Assembly (NCBI GenBank): GCA_948567375.1
Contig: OX419755.1
Span: 51,279,001 to 51,343,000, forward strand
DNA from: Lunularia cruciata
Lineage: Eukaryota; Streptophyta; Marchantiopsida; Lunulariales; Lunulariaceae
Direction: 5' to 3'
Length of the DNA stretch: 64,000 bases
How positions within the stretch are numbered: position 1 is the stretch's first letter; every line of letters starts with the position of its first letter. Positions 21,070 to 33,220 of this stretch are shown here, piece by piece. The notes under the pieces were generated by a model. It saw nothing but the letters and a program-made list of their open reading frames with translations. It did not search any database and had not been told where the DNA came from. The position numbers and the translations under genes were made by a program.

Positions 21070-21805
21070 TATAATACTCCGAGGACAAGAGGAGAGAGAA
21101 AATACAGATTTCACACTCAATCCTCCTATGCCCTAAAGGAGCACCTTCTCTTTATTATATAAACAAATGGGATCTCCTCTAAGGAAGCTCCACCATAAGA
21201 TTAGGTGCATAGATAGGTGACATGTCAGCAAGCTCCACCCTTGGATTACTTACTTGGATAGGTGACATGTTAGTCATGATCCTATCTAGTTGGTCAAATA
21301 TGCTTTGACCATAGGGGATCTTTTAGGGAATCTTCATGTAAGAATCTTAGAATCACATGGGTGAGTTACCGTTAGAAAGCTCTTGACAAGACAAACCAGG
21401 GGAGAAGGTAGTCCAGCCTTGCCTTTGTTGGTGGAGAATGTACACACTTTTAGGTCTAATTCATCCGTTTAGGTCTCCAAAATTGCCTTCAAAGATTTCA
21501 AGCATATTTTGGTTCCTACTCTATTAATAGAAGTCTCCTTTTGGTGATATCTCTTTCTGATCTATTTAGTATATCATGTAAAACATCCTTCTAGATGTTA
21601 TCAAACCAATTCTCACCTTTAAATCATATGTCTAGTTATTGGTTCTAAGGTTTTCAAGTCTATTTTGGTTTCTACCCTACTAGTAGAAGTACTCTTTTGG
21701 TGATACTTCTATCTGATCTATTTTTTCCATCATGTATCACATCATTCCAGATGTTACCAAACCAAATTTCACATTGAGATCATATGGATAGCTCTTGATA
21801 TTACA
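21070..21805 (-). repeat. Family 1 solo LTR
   Basis: 736 bp, F1 LTR in the same orientation as A. The first base pair is changed (TATAATAC for TGTAATAC); the end is ATATTACA. Target duplication CCATC at 21065-21069 and 21806-21810. No internal region, so it is a solo LTR. Differences from A's LTRs are scattered, indicating age. Confidence 0.93.
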
Positions 21806-21810
21806 CCATC

Positions 21811-23301
21811 CCTAAATGCACACCTTATGGTGCAAAAAATGCAAGTGACGGTGTGCCCCACCATGTAGTCAGTACCCCAAACACAAAATCTGATTTTCAA
21901 CAAGTAGTCTATGAGTAACTGCCAAATACTCATGACTACCAACACTACTACTCTAGAATCTGAGCAATCTAGGTGTGATGCTACAAATGGCATGATACCA
22001 ATCAGTCGTCACTTCATTGTTCTTTTTCATTATATCAAGCAAGGTAAGTGTTATGTGATAGGAGATTAAGTAATTTTTTGTACTTGGGAATAATTGTTCA
22101 TGTAGTAGTATGATTATCTTCATTGATATATATTGCTCAGCTTCCTAAGAAATCATGATCACCTCAATCTGAATGAGGTTTTCAAGGTGAGGTTTTTTCT
22201 TTATTGGCTAGTTGTCCCATGTCAAGTAACCATATGAAACTTGCCTAGTTTACCATTTGCACCTTCTTAAGGTGTGTAAGACAAAAACCTCCTACTAATT
22301 TTGAATCATGAGAATTTAAAATGCGGAGCAACAAAATATTTTGTACATTACTTGTTGATAAGTTTCTCTAGTGTTGAACATATGCCAATTTAGAATATAG
22401 TTAACTTTTGCTAGTTTCAAATTCCTCCACTTGACAAGAGGTGTAATCTAACAAACACTCTCAACCTTGGTGTTAGGTGTGGAAATATAGAAAATAGTTG
22501 TTGAAATATTAGTTCCTTAAATTTATGGTAACTTTTGGTAATTTCCTATCTTCTTATGTGATTCTTCTTCTCCTAGTTTGAAATTGTAATTTGGTTATAA
22601 ATTTATGGTAATTTCCTTTCTTTTACTATAATTTACTATTATAGATCACAAAAGGATTCATAGTTAAATTCTTCAAAGTTTTCATACTAATCTTGTATTA
22701 CTCTTTTGCACAATTTATGCATTTTCAAGGAGTTTTGAGCAGGAAATTTGATCCTTAAAGTACATTACCATGTCTCTTATCTCTAGATTGAAAAAATTTC
22801 ATCTAATAGTTAGCACATATTACTTGGAATAACTTTGATATCTACATTGCTTTACCTAAGTAGACTTCAAATACTCTCAATAGACATGGAGTCCAACACA
22901 TAATTTAAAAGAAGGAAGATAGGTCATCCAACTCTAAGCATATGATAATTGGAGATCATTATTTGTTCTTGACATAAATACCCTAGAGTATCTTTCAAGA
23001 AATGTAGCTTGGAATAGTAGTCAAAAGATCAAGTTAGGTTCTACCTCAAAAAATAGAAATTTGGTCTACTTGAACTTATTATCTTTTGGAGTGTGGAGAT
23101 AGTGCTTTACAATAGAGATGAGAATGATATTCATATATGGACTCAATTCAATTTGATGTAGTTTTAGACAACCCGGAAGATGGATGATTTGGTAGAAGTA
23201 GCAAATAAAATAGTTAGTCAGTAATTATAGAAATATAACTAATACAATCATTCTTCTTACATGAGTTTTGTACATATCAAAAAATTTCTCTATAAGGGCT
23301 T
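21811..23301. other. AT-rich decayed intergenic sequence
   Basis: No gene found. TGGTATCATGCC (rc near 21988-21999) resembles a damaged initiator-Met primer site and could mark the 5' end of the 15-22 kb remnant, but no LTR is evident to its right. The rest has stops in all frames. Confidence 0.4.
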
Positions 23302-23540
23302 GGTGTAACACCTTATCAAATAAAAGTACTAACGGTATTAAGGTGAATTAAGAATGAAGAATGAGTGTTTTCATTGAAAATATTACTTAGTATCTAGGAG
23401 ATAATAAAGTATCTAGAAGGTATACCAAATAAGATTTTTATAGTAAAAATTATTTAATTAATTAAAATAAAGCATAAAGGTAAACATATATATGGGAGTA
23501 ATGATGTGATTTCTATCCAAAAGAACAACCTCTTAAAACT
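23302..23540 (+). repeat. Left copy of a 240-bp direct repeat
   Basis: From TGTAACACCTTATC to about aaaactaa. It is about 90% identical to 24960-25199. Both copies contain ttatttaattaattaaaata and agcataaaggtaa. It may be an LTR pair or a segmental duplication. Confidence 0.85.
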
Positions 23541-24269
23541 AACTCTTGTATACAATGTACATGTAGATTAGGATTGAAAGTCAGTCATTCATATTGTCAG
23601 TCACATTAAAAAATTACCACAACCATAAAGAATCATAAACACTAAACAATGGCTTACCACTAGTTCCCACCAAAATTAGGGGACAAGTTACAAATATAGA
23701 TGTGATAACCCAATGTCAACATACTAATAATCAGTAAGAATAGGTTGTTCCCACAAGGATACGGTTTGGAAATGACTAGAATTGAAAAGAAAGTGTCACA
23801 ATCATCTACTTTTATGTGTTCAACCTCTTTGGGAAGGAAATATTGGCAAAAGAAGGAAGTATCATACAAGGTGGCGCACTATAGAAAAGCAAAACCAATC
23901 ATTTCACTTCCACAATAGATATGTTCCTATTGGTACTCCTAAAGGTGATAGTTCAGTATGTTTTGATTGTCAAATGGCCCCAAAGGTCTCTCCTTTGTTT
24001 ACCTATGCTTTGCATACTAAACTGCTAGCAAGGACATTCTACCCTTCATAAAAGGCATTCTCACAAAAATATTGAAAGTTTGTGACATATTAGAATTTTT
24101 ATTATATAAGGTACTTTATGATACTCATAGTCCCTATGATTATTCAACACATCACTTTGAGCCTTTGGAACCCCCAAAGACCCAACAACCTAGTCAAGTC
24201 TTGTCAACTTGGTTATCCAATCCAATAGTGAAAATGCACAAAGCTGTAAGAACATAGAAGGCAATGGTA
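23541..24269. other. Sequence between the direct repeats, no recognised gene
   Basis: Holds an 89-codon plus-strand frame (23782-24051) with no family I recognise, and otherwise stops in all frames. Confidence 0.3.
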
Positions 24270-24934
24270 TAGTCCTTGTGTGGGCCCAATTCACCGGTGC
24301 TCCTACAAACATCTGGTGAAAGAACATTGCCTGGTGCTTCATCACATACGTGGTTTGATCTGGCTTGAAAAGTGCAATCATCACCCCAATAATACTTTGC
24401 CTTACTAGATCTTGATAGGTATTGGCCTTATATCCATTCTTCATACATAGAGCACTAAAGGAATTATGGATTTCTGCAATCTCCTTTGTAGACTCTCCCT
24501 TCTTGAGGAATGTAGCTCTGGTTTCCTCACCAGCCTCCCTAGAACAAGTCTCCAATTTGCCTTTGTCTATCAAGCTGGATTGCTTCTCTTCCCTTCTTCT
24601 TCGAGACCCTCACAATCACTTGCAGCTACTCTTGCCATGAACCATGGAAAACTTAAGTTCCAATTCCAGGCCAAGAATGTGATACAAAGTCTGCTAAGGA
24701 CATATCTAACCTCCAAATCATTGGATTTCTCACTGCAAGTGAGGGACTCTTCTTCTCACCCTTCATTGGCATTTGCAATCTCTTACTTGTGGTAGTTGGA
24801 AAAGGATCCTCCCCGTCTCTTGGATGTGAAATCCTCACTCCCTCTGGATTCTTGAAAATTGAACTCTCATTTGGCTTCATAATACGCATTCCTTTGGGAT
24901 GACTACTCAAATGCATAGGATACTTGCTTGACAT
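24270..24934 (-). pseudogene. Second, diverged copy of the X ORF (N-terminal part)
   Basis: Minus-strand frames from ATG 24934 (MSSKYPMHLSSHPKGMRI) match the start of the X ORF (MSSRFPIPLSSRPAIMRV). A later block (EIAEIHNSFSALCMKNGYKA, FKPDQTTYVMKHQAMFFHQM) matches X 11300-11475 (EMAEIQNLFFALLTTNGYKV, FKPEQMTYVNMQQAVFFHQM). Similarity ends near 24270. A stop and a frame change separate the two blocks. The start lies only about 26 bp from the 240-bp direct repeat at 24960. The function is unknown. Confidence 0.7.
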
Positions 24935-24959
24935 CTCAAAGATTCCTTGACCAAGTATT

Positions 24960-25199
24960 TTTAACACCTTATCAACTAAAAGTACTAATAGTATTAAGGT
25001 GAATCAAGAATGAAGAATGAGTGTTGTCATTGAAATACTACTTAATATCTAGGAGATAATCAAGTATCTAGAAGGTATACAAAATGAGATTGTTATAATA
25101 AAAAATTATTTAATTAATTAAAATAAAGCATAAAGGTAAGCATATATATGGGAGTAATGATGTGATTGCTATCCAAAAGAACCACCTCCTAAAACTAAG
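24960..25199 (+). repeat. Right copy of the 240-bp direct repeat
   Basis: Partner of 23302-23540, same orientation, starting TAACACCTTATC. Similarity ends at about aaaactaa on the right and at TAACACC on the left, where the preceding bases differ. Confidence 0.85.
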
Positions 25200-28100
25200 A
25201 AATTTAATATATTATCCATCTTGGATTGAGATAGATGATATTGACCTAATTAAAACAAAAACATAGAGAATAAGTGAATTACTAGTAAGATGTACCAATA
25301 TATATTTAAGCTAGTGACATTTTTGACATAGATGCTACCTTACTTAGAACCTCATGATTAATAATATGATTCAGTGACCATTTGAGATCAAAAAATCTAT
25401 CTAATTAGTACTAGATAGATCACCTTTTTACCATTAAGCTAGAGAGTAGACAATGGCAAGTATTAGTATGAAATTTGAATATAGAGTCATGCTCAAGACT
25501 TCTAAATATGAAACTATATTGGATAGCATTATGCTATATTTTGGCATTATAATGAATGCACTTGTTGGACCTCCATACTTTTAAGTAAATATATTTGTAG
25601 GAAAGTGACTTATAAACTCTAAACCTAGTGTGCAACTTGAATATCTAAATTAGAAAGTTTTATTCCACATACATCTTACTTTTATTTATTTTCTATATAA
25701 GTTATTATTTGATTTTTTCTTGGACTTACTTATATGCTACATGTATTAATAGAATTTTTATTGCCACAATCCTTGAATTTGTATTTGACCTTGAAAAATA
25801 ATCATTATATTCATTGAATTTGTGTGTCTTAGGAAAGCACCAACCAATGCATATTATGATTTTGAATCATGTGTGAAGTGCTTAGGAAGCACACTTCTTA
25901 AGAGTTAAATCTTTTATATCTCTCTATCATTATTAATATAAAAACCAATAAGATATTGAGTATTTGATATTAATTTGGAAATAGCATCATTAGTGTTTAT
26001 ATGACTATATGTCACTTATTTCTCTCAAAGTAGCATAAAAACGGATCTAAAGCTTAGAGTCCAAAGTCTAAAGCTTAGAATGATTAGGTCAATATGTCCC
26101 TGTAGTGCCAAACCATAAATATGAAGTGCCTTCCTCTAATCCACAACAATATATCCTGAAAGTAAATTTTGTACTCTTCCAAAAAGGTTTGGGCTTTGAC
26201 ATAAGGGTCCAAACCTCTTGTTGTATTTCTGACATTTTGAGTTGAAGTTTGGAGTCTATATAAATACAAAGGTCAAGAAAATTGTATGATTAGAATCCAA
26301 ATATCTTTTCTTAGATGTGGACTTCAAAGGAAGGAAGGATCTAGAATTTGGTCAAGGAAGGTTTTAGATTTTGGAAATAGTTTTGTCTAAACTGCCAAAG
26401 TATTTTTTGGACCTTGTAAACGGTTTAAAGCTTTATATAGAAGTAAAGAATTCTATGAGGAAATCAAACCTTGAAAGTATATGAATATCAGACATTGAAA
26501 TTACTTAGTTTTTGAACCACTTAATGATTTTCCATACCTTTCTAGTAAGCAATTTAGAAATTCAAAGTAAAGTATCCAAGTCATTAATTATTTACGTAAA
26601 AGATCAAAACCTTTATATCTTCTTTTTGAAAACTAATCTTTATATGGTCCACTTTATCTTTTAAAATTTATATAATGGATTAATGATGAATTAAAGTGAA
26701 ATTCCTTGCTTCTTTCAAGATATGATTAACAATTTTATATTTTTTTAGGTGCAATTCAACAAAAATAACATTTACACTTCCATGTTCTTTTTGCAATAAT
26801 TTATACACAAATTAAAGATTCATATCCAAGATATTTAGATGTATATCAATATTGATCATTTAAAAAAAATGTATTCTCTTGTAGAACTTCTTGAGTTCAT
26901 AGATACATAAGGTTCTAAGAGAAAAGGGAATCAAATCTCTTGTTATTTTTTGCACAATATATAAGCAACAAGAAAATCAAATCTCTTGGTTATTTTATGA
27001 ATTATTTTATTGCTTAAGTTCTCACATGAATATTTATGAAATATTTTAGTTGGAGATTAATATAATTTTTCAAATGAATTTTTTGTAGAAAGCATATGAA
27101 AAATATAACAATTTTATACTTCCATTTCGTGGATGTCTAGAAATCAAATAAAAGCATTTGTGAAATGAGTAGTATAACAGTTTACCAAACCTGTTTTTTC
27201 TAAATTGGAAGATGATCAAGTGTTTCTTTTAGTGTTGCTTTTAGTGCATTGAGTGCTTTAAATTTAAATATTATGACTCTCTTGAACTCTTCAAAAGAGA
27301 TAATTGAGATCACAAAACCATATAATAATTGCTATACTTTTATAAATGCACCAACATTTGGTGCTTTCTTCAAGTAGACTTGTAGCAAACAAAAGTTGAT
27401 GATCAAAATCTAATATTTTTGTGGTATAAAATTGTTAGTTAGAATCAAATAGAAATTCTCTTCCAATTATCTTACATTCAAATATGTTAGCTTCAAAACA
27501 TAAATATGAATTTCCTCTTCTAGAAAAGCGACTCCTTTTATTTATTACAGTTTAGCATGATCTTCCCATTATCAATAGATGCTCAATTTATTATCATGTT
27601 AATTAAATCATAAATTAAATAAATATTAATGATATATATGAATTTTTTATCATTATATTTAAAATAGTTAAGAGAAAGGAACAATTTTTCACAAAGAATG
27701 CTTTAGATTTTGAATAAAAAACATCTACCTTTCAATAAAAATCAGTAAAATCTTGAAATACTAAGATACCATATGAAAAAAAGAAAACAGTCAAGAAAGA
27801 AGCACTAAGAATTCATATACAGTAAGTAAAGGAGAATCTTCAAGATCAAGTAATTTAATGAGATATTTTTACTTGATTAAAAAATAAATTTTGGCAATTT
27901 TTTTCATAATCTTGAGTTAGTTGTGTAAGAGAAGTAAAGAATCCATCTATTATATTTATGATAGATGGTAGCTATACTCATCTATATATATACACTCATA
28001 TACATACATCCATATAGATTCGATCTTCATATAGGGAGAAGAAAAGAAAAGACATAAATCAAGAATCAATTGGATGTTCTCCAAATACTTAGATTGTCCA

Positions 28101-28300
28101 GTCTATTTTCTTAACATAACTATGTACTTACTTTTCTAACAAATTATCTATTGTTGAAGACAGTCCTCTACACAGGTTCTTTTCACCATATTAAGCAATT
28201 TGGTCAATAAAAAGAACATATGTACTTTCTGAATATTTCTCTATGAAACTCTCTAAGTACTTTTTGGAGTATCTTGTAGAAGTTTATGGAGTCTTGTACG
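25200..28300. other. AT-rich intergenic sequence, no gene
   Basis: Very AT-rich, with stops in all frames. A TATA-like string (TATATAAATACAAAGG near 26256) and a small repeated motif (aatcaaatctcttg at about 26930 and 26975) are the only local structures seen. No ORF with family similarity. Confidence 0.5.
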
Positions 28301-28567
28301 TAAATTCTACTACCTTATTAAAGTCATTTAAAAATTTATTATACAAGTTCAAGATGGAAGTTATGAATAGTAAGGCATATCATAATGAAGGAAGGAAATA
28401 TAGACTAATGGAAAATATGGGTTTTGATTCATATAAATTCTACTACCTTATTAAAGTCATTTAAAAATTTATTATACAAGTTCAAGATGGAAGTTATGAA
28501 TAGTAAGGCATATCATAATGAAGGAAGGAAATATAGATTAATGGAAAATATGGGTTTTGATTCATAT
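28301..28567 (+). repeat. 133-bp tandem duplication, two copies
   Basis: taaattctactaccttatta starts at 28301 and again at 28434. The copies run to about 28433 and 28567 and are almost identical (one difference noticed: tagactaatgg against tagattaatgg), so the duplication is recent relative to its surroundings. Confidence 0.95.
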
Positions 28568-29768
28568 ACTTGATAAAGACTTTTTTATTCATCTATTTGA
28601 TCTACTTGAACAAGAAATTCATGGTGACAATGTAGAGAAAAGAGAACAAGATATGAGTAGTAGCTTTAGTGGTGAAAGAAAGAGTATAGAAAATGCTTTC
28701 TAAATAGTATTAGACTAGATAATTATTGTGTAAACAATTTTTAAATTTTTTAAATTAAAAAATATCAGTTAATGTCTTTATATTGTAGAATATAGTCTAT
28801 TGACAAGACTAAAACATTTTGAACTTTAATCTAAAGTATTCTAGATTTGGAATGTCTTAGATGCAAACAAAATTAAATCATAAAATTTAAATTTACTCAC
28901 TCTTGGATATTTATGTGTAGGAATCTTAATCAAAGCCATTAGCTTTATTAAGTTTGAGCCTTCAAGTTCAAAGTACTTGATCTCAAAATCTTCAAAAGCT
29001 AATATATCTTAGTAAATATTTATCAATGTACTTTTTAGTCTAATAATCAAAATCTACACAATTTGATAAAATAAATGAGTACTTCCATAATATAAATCAA
29101 AATTTCATGCTTTTATATAGTCATTTGACTTGAGCTTAACAAAAATATGTGAAGATATCTATAGACTTAAGCTTAAAATATATATCAAAATCAATTTTTT
29201 GTGTGTAATGAATTTTTATATTTGGTGGTACTGATAAAATAAATTTGTTCTCATATTGGTTACAATTATATAGTTTTCTTCTAAAAATATTTCCCTCATT
29301 TATTAAATTATTCTAGAATACTGAGTAAAAATGGAAAAGGTATCATGGTAAAGATTGGAAATTTTTTTCTTGCAATATATAGGTTAAAACTCTCTAATTA
29401 CTACGTCAGAAAATATTTGGTTGATTTTACATACGTTTAATAAAACGTCATAAATTTGGCTGCAGTCAATCTTTTTTTATAATATTGATTCCTTTATATG
29501 TAAAATAATTGTAGTTTTGTTTGTCATTATAGTTGGACTTAAATAACAATGCTTTATATACTTGCTTTTTAGTTATCCTATTTACAATTTTGGATTTTTT
29601 GAACTGAATTCATGTTATTATTGGCATATAAAATTTCAATTCTATTATTCTTTTAATATATAGCTAATATATAGACTAACCATGTAAATAACAAAGCTAA
29701 TCAATGATAGTATTCATAATGTTCATCCAAAATTTCATCCATAAAGTTTGAATTTCTTGAGTAAGAGT
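28568..29768. other. AT-rich intergenic sequence, no gene
   Basis: No coding, RNA or repeat structure recognised. Confidence 0.4.
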
Positions 29769-29955
29769 GTATATGTTAGTTCTTATTTTTCCATCCAAGG
29801 TTGAAGATTAAGATAGTGTACTCTTTTTAGAATAGATAATCTGCTTTTCAAAACACTTATTATTGTAGTGTTTTGGAAAGCATGTGTCTATTTTATAAAG
29901 AATTCACTGTCTTAAACTTCAACCTTGGATGAAAAATAAGAGCTAATATAAATGA
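29769..29955. repeat. Long imperfect inverted repeat (MITE or small-RNA foldback candidate)
   Basis: Arms of about 85-90 bp face each other around a 9-base loop at 29858-29866. Inner stem CAAAACACT/AGTGTTTTG is perfect. Outer parts pair as TTCTTATTTTTCCATCCAAG (left) against the complement of CTTGGATGAAAAATAAGAG (right). Mismatches and small bulges are spread along the arms. The size suits either a foldback MITE or a plant pri-miRNA-like precursor; no clear target duplication was found. Confidence 0.9.
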
Positions 29956-30480
29956 ATAATATATTCCTACAAAATAACTTAAGTTTTAGTATCTTGTAAG
30001 AATGATTTTAATTGTAGAATAGGTTGCATCTTATTTTAAACAAAGGATCTAGCCAATTATCTAGTAAATAGTAAATGAGCTTCTTTACTTTTAAGTAAAA
30101 ATGATCTTTATAAAATTAAATTAAATTAAAACATAACAAATTTTGATACTTGAGTTAATTGTCCGATTCAAAAAGCTAGATGAGGCTTTATCTTCTTAGT
30201 AAGACTAGTTGAGGTTGAGGTTAATTCTAATAAGCTAAACATTTCATAATTTAAATCATAAAGCTCTCCTATGATGCTCAATGAGACTAGTGAAAGCTAT
30301 GTGCACCCTCATCTAGATTAATTGTATATGAAAAAAGACTGAAATATGTAATAAAATCCATTGGCAAACCATCAATTATAATATATTCATATAAGTATTC
30401 TTCAATGTAATTATTTTATTTAATGAAAGAAGACATAGTTATATTTACATGTATATCAATTTTTATCAACAAATCTATAG
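29956..30480. other. AT-rich intergenic sequence, no gene
   Basis: No feature recognised. Confidence 0.4.
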
Positions 30481-30690
30481 GCACTATGTGCGAAGACCCT
30501 TCTTTCTCAGCCATTAAATTTATCTTTAAATTCGAATGAAAAAAGGCGACCGCGTAGGAAAAATGAAGGATGGGAAGACCCCATCAAGCCATACAAGGGA
30601 GAGACAAAAAAGGTAACATGGGGCTAAGCCCCAATAGAGTCTCTATGAGAAATCTGCCCTACCGCAGGGGAATTCTAGGGAATATCTTAT
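30481..30690. other. GC-richer island in AT-rich DNA
   Basis: About 200 bp with clear local change of composition (gcgaccgcgtagg, gggaagaccccatcaagcc). It carries short hairpins: GGGGC-TAA-GCCCC near 30624 and CCCT-ACCGC-AGGG near 30658. A 60-codon plus-strand frame starts inside it but has no family similarity. Origin unknown; organellar DNA or a transposon end are possible. Confidence 0.45.
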
Positions 30691-33220
30691 TTAAATATTT
30701 AAATTCAAGGGAATATCTTTATATACTAAAAATAATGATTGCTTTAGATTGAATATAAGATTTTATATTCAATGTTTATTGTTTAAACTAGATGAGATAT
30801 ATTCACTTATTTATGATTTAACTTGTTGAAATATGAAGTCTAAGTATTATTCTATTATATTGACTAATAGTCCATATTTTACCAATGACTGTTTCCACTA
30901 TCTTTTATGTTTAGATAATAAGAAACTCTAAATTTTCAAAGTGCATAGTAGATAACAATAAGGCATTTAAGGTTAAAGACAAGCAGTATGTATATAGTAA
31001 AGCATATTTTTAATATTATATTTAAGTAAAATGGTTTATTAATGAATGGAATGTCTATGTATGTAGAAATAATGTTAATATTGTATCATGAATTTAATCA
31101 TATGTATTTGATTACACTTCTTTAATGTAAAAGCAAGTTCATCAATAATAACTAAATTTCTATTTTAAGTTTCTAAAATTTAAGGATGATCCTAAATATT
31201 ACAATATTAATTTATATTTACTATTGTGTCACCAGAACTTAGTGTGGAAAGGATCTAAGAATTAAGAATGTGAGAAAAATGAAAATATGTTATTCATATG
31301 TAGAATTTACTATTTCATTGTCGTATGATTTTATTCTTATCCAGCTTTTAACTAATGTTTAAGAAGAGAAAGATTTATACGGTAATCTAATTTTCTTGGA
31401 TATTTACTTTGTAAAAAAATTTCAGTTATTTATTGATAGAAAGAAATTTTTTCCCTCTTTTGTATCCAGTATTGTTAATTTATCTCTATACATTTCTAAA
31501 AGAGTATGAAAGGTGAGGTAAGCATAAGTTAATAAGTTAAAACTTAATACTAGTAATACATTTGTTATCTAGCTTTCGTCATCATATCTATCGATTCTAT
31601 TTCTCACACCATAAAATTTGACTACATTATATTCTAAAAAATATAATATATTTGAAAAATATGAAATATTTGAAATCTCAAAATTATTTACATCACTCAA
31701 ATGTTAAATTCTCTTGCTGAATAGTACGATATGTCAAACATTCTATTCTAAATCTAATTTTATTTATTGAGCTATGTAAACTTGAAGAAATTTAAATATA
31801 CATATGTTCATTTATAATTTCTAATATAATCTTAAATATTATTATATATAATATAAATTAAAAATTTGCAATTAGAATAAGATCTTATAGTTATATTTAT
31901 AATCTAATTTCCATTATTCGAAAACAAAACTCTAATGTTAAGTATATAATCACATTATAAGTTTTTCCTTAAACTGAATTTGATCAATTGATATATTATG
32001 GGTTTTCTAATTTTTGTGTTAATTTCTCATATATTATTATTTTAATAGGTTTTCACTAATAAAGCCTACAATGTCAATAAGAGTTAATATATTCCAAGTA
32101 ATATTAAACTTGTATGGCTATAGCTGCTATTTTTATGAATTCTTGATTTGAGAATATTATGAATATATGATCAGTAATACAAAATCAACTATAATATAAT
32201 TTTAGGAAAATTAATATATTTCATTCTTATTTCATTAACAAAGTAAGAATGCGACATCTAGCCCTTAGTAAGAGGAGTAAAATAATTCACTAATTGGGGA
32301 AGTTGACTCAAGTTGATTATGATGGAAATCAATTGACTACAAGAAATTAGACAAGATGAGAGGCAAAAAAGATGTTATGTGACAGTCATACAAAAAAGTA
32401 GATCTCAAATTAAAGTGAGAAAAAATGTTAAAAATTTCACTCAGATTTGAATGTCTTAGAAGGAATCATTGAGCATCAATTTATTTTCAAAGGAGTAATT
32501 ATCATAACAATGGTTGCTAATTTTTATGACTCTTAACTTTACCAAGGTAGAGCATGCCTTGTCCTCTTGTTTATCATCAAGAATATAAAAGAAACTAACA
32601 TGTAATAGTGAGCTCTGATCATAGCTTCTGATCACTCTCGACTAGTTCAAGGTTACTATTCTTGAGAATATAATATTGGCAAATATTGGAAAAGGTGAAA
32701 ACTGACATTTGAGAAGTGATCAATATTGTGTTGTCCAATTATAAAGTAATAGGTGAAGCCACAAGGGAAATCACGTTCATAGTACAATAGCATATGATAT
32801 ACTTGTGGGAGATAGAGTTTGAGGGGGAAGATTTACAAGAGGAAACTTGGTAAGTTGGGTAAAAGGATCACTAACATGTGGAATTTTAGAGTTTGTGTCT
32901 CAATTAAGGATTAAAGGTAAAATTGGTGTTTTTATGATATAATTAGGGATTTTAAGGTAGAGTTTAGGGATTTGTGCAAAATTTGTGCACTCAAGATGAA
33001 ATGGTTCCTTGGGCAAATTTTGGGTCTTAGTGATGACCTTTATAGTGGCACAAGCACTTTAGCAATACCATTATGGACCTATTGCAAAGCATGAGAATTT
33101 TTTAGGTAGTTTCTTGGGCTTCTTATGGGACCACATTGGTGGATCTCATTAGTAGGACAATTGAGCTTGTGAGCAATGCATTGATAGCATGACAAGATAG
33201 CAATTGAACTTGATTGTGGA
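30691..33220. other. AT-rich intergenic sequence, no gene
   Basis: Stops in all frames; nothing recognised. Confidence 0.4.

Noticed and set aside
21985-22000. Primer-binding site of a full element
   Set aside because: Only the first eight bases match, and no LTR border lies next to it.
23302-25199. Family 3 element based on the shared TGTAACACC start
   Set aside because: Only the first nine bases agree with the family 3 LTR; the rest is unrelated.
26240-26280. TATATAAATA as a host promoter
   Set aside because: TATA-like strings are frequent in AT-rich DNA, and no gene follows.
26926-26990. CRISPR-like repeat (aatcaaatctcttg twice)
   Set aside because: Only two short copies, and CRISPR arrays are not expected in a plant nuclear genome.
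30640-30685. Helitron 3' end (hairpin followed by CTAG)
   Set aside because: CCCT-ACCGC-AGGG then gaattCTAG looks similar, but the next base is G, not the expected T, and no 5' end was found.
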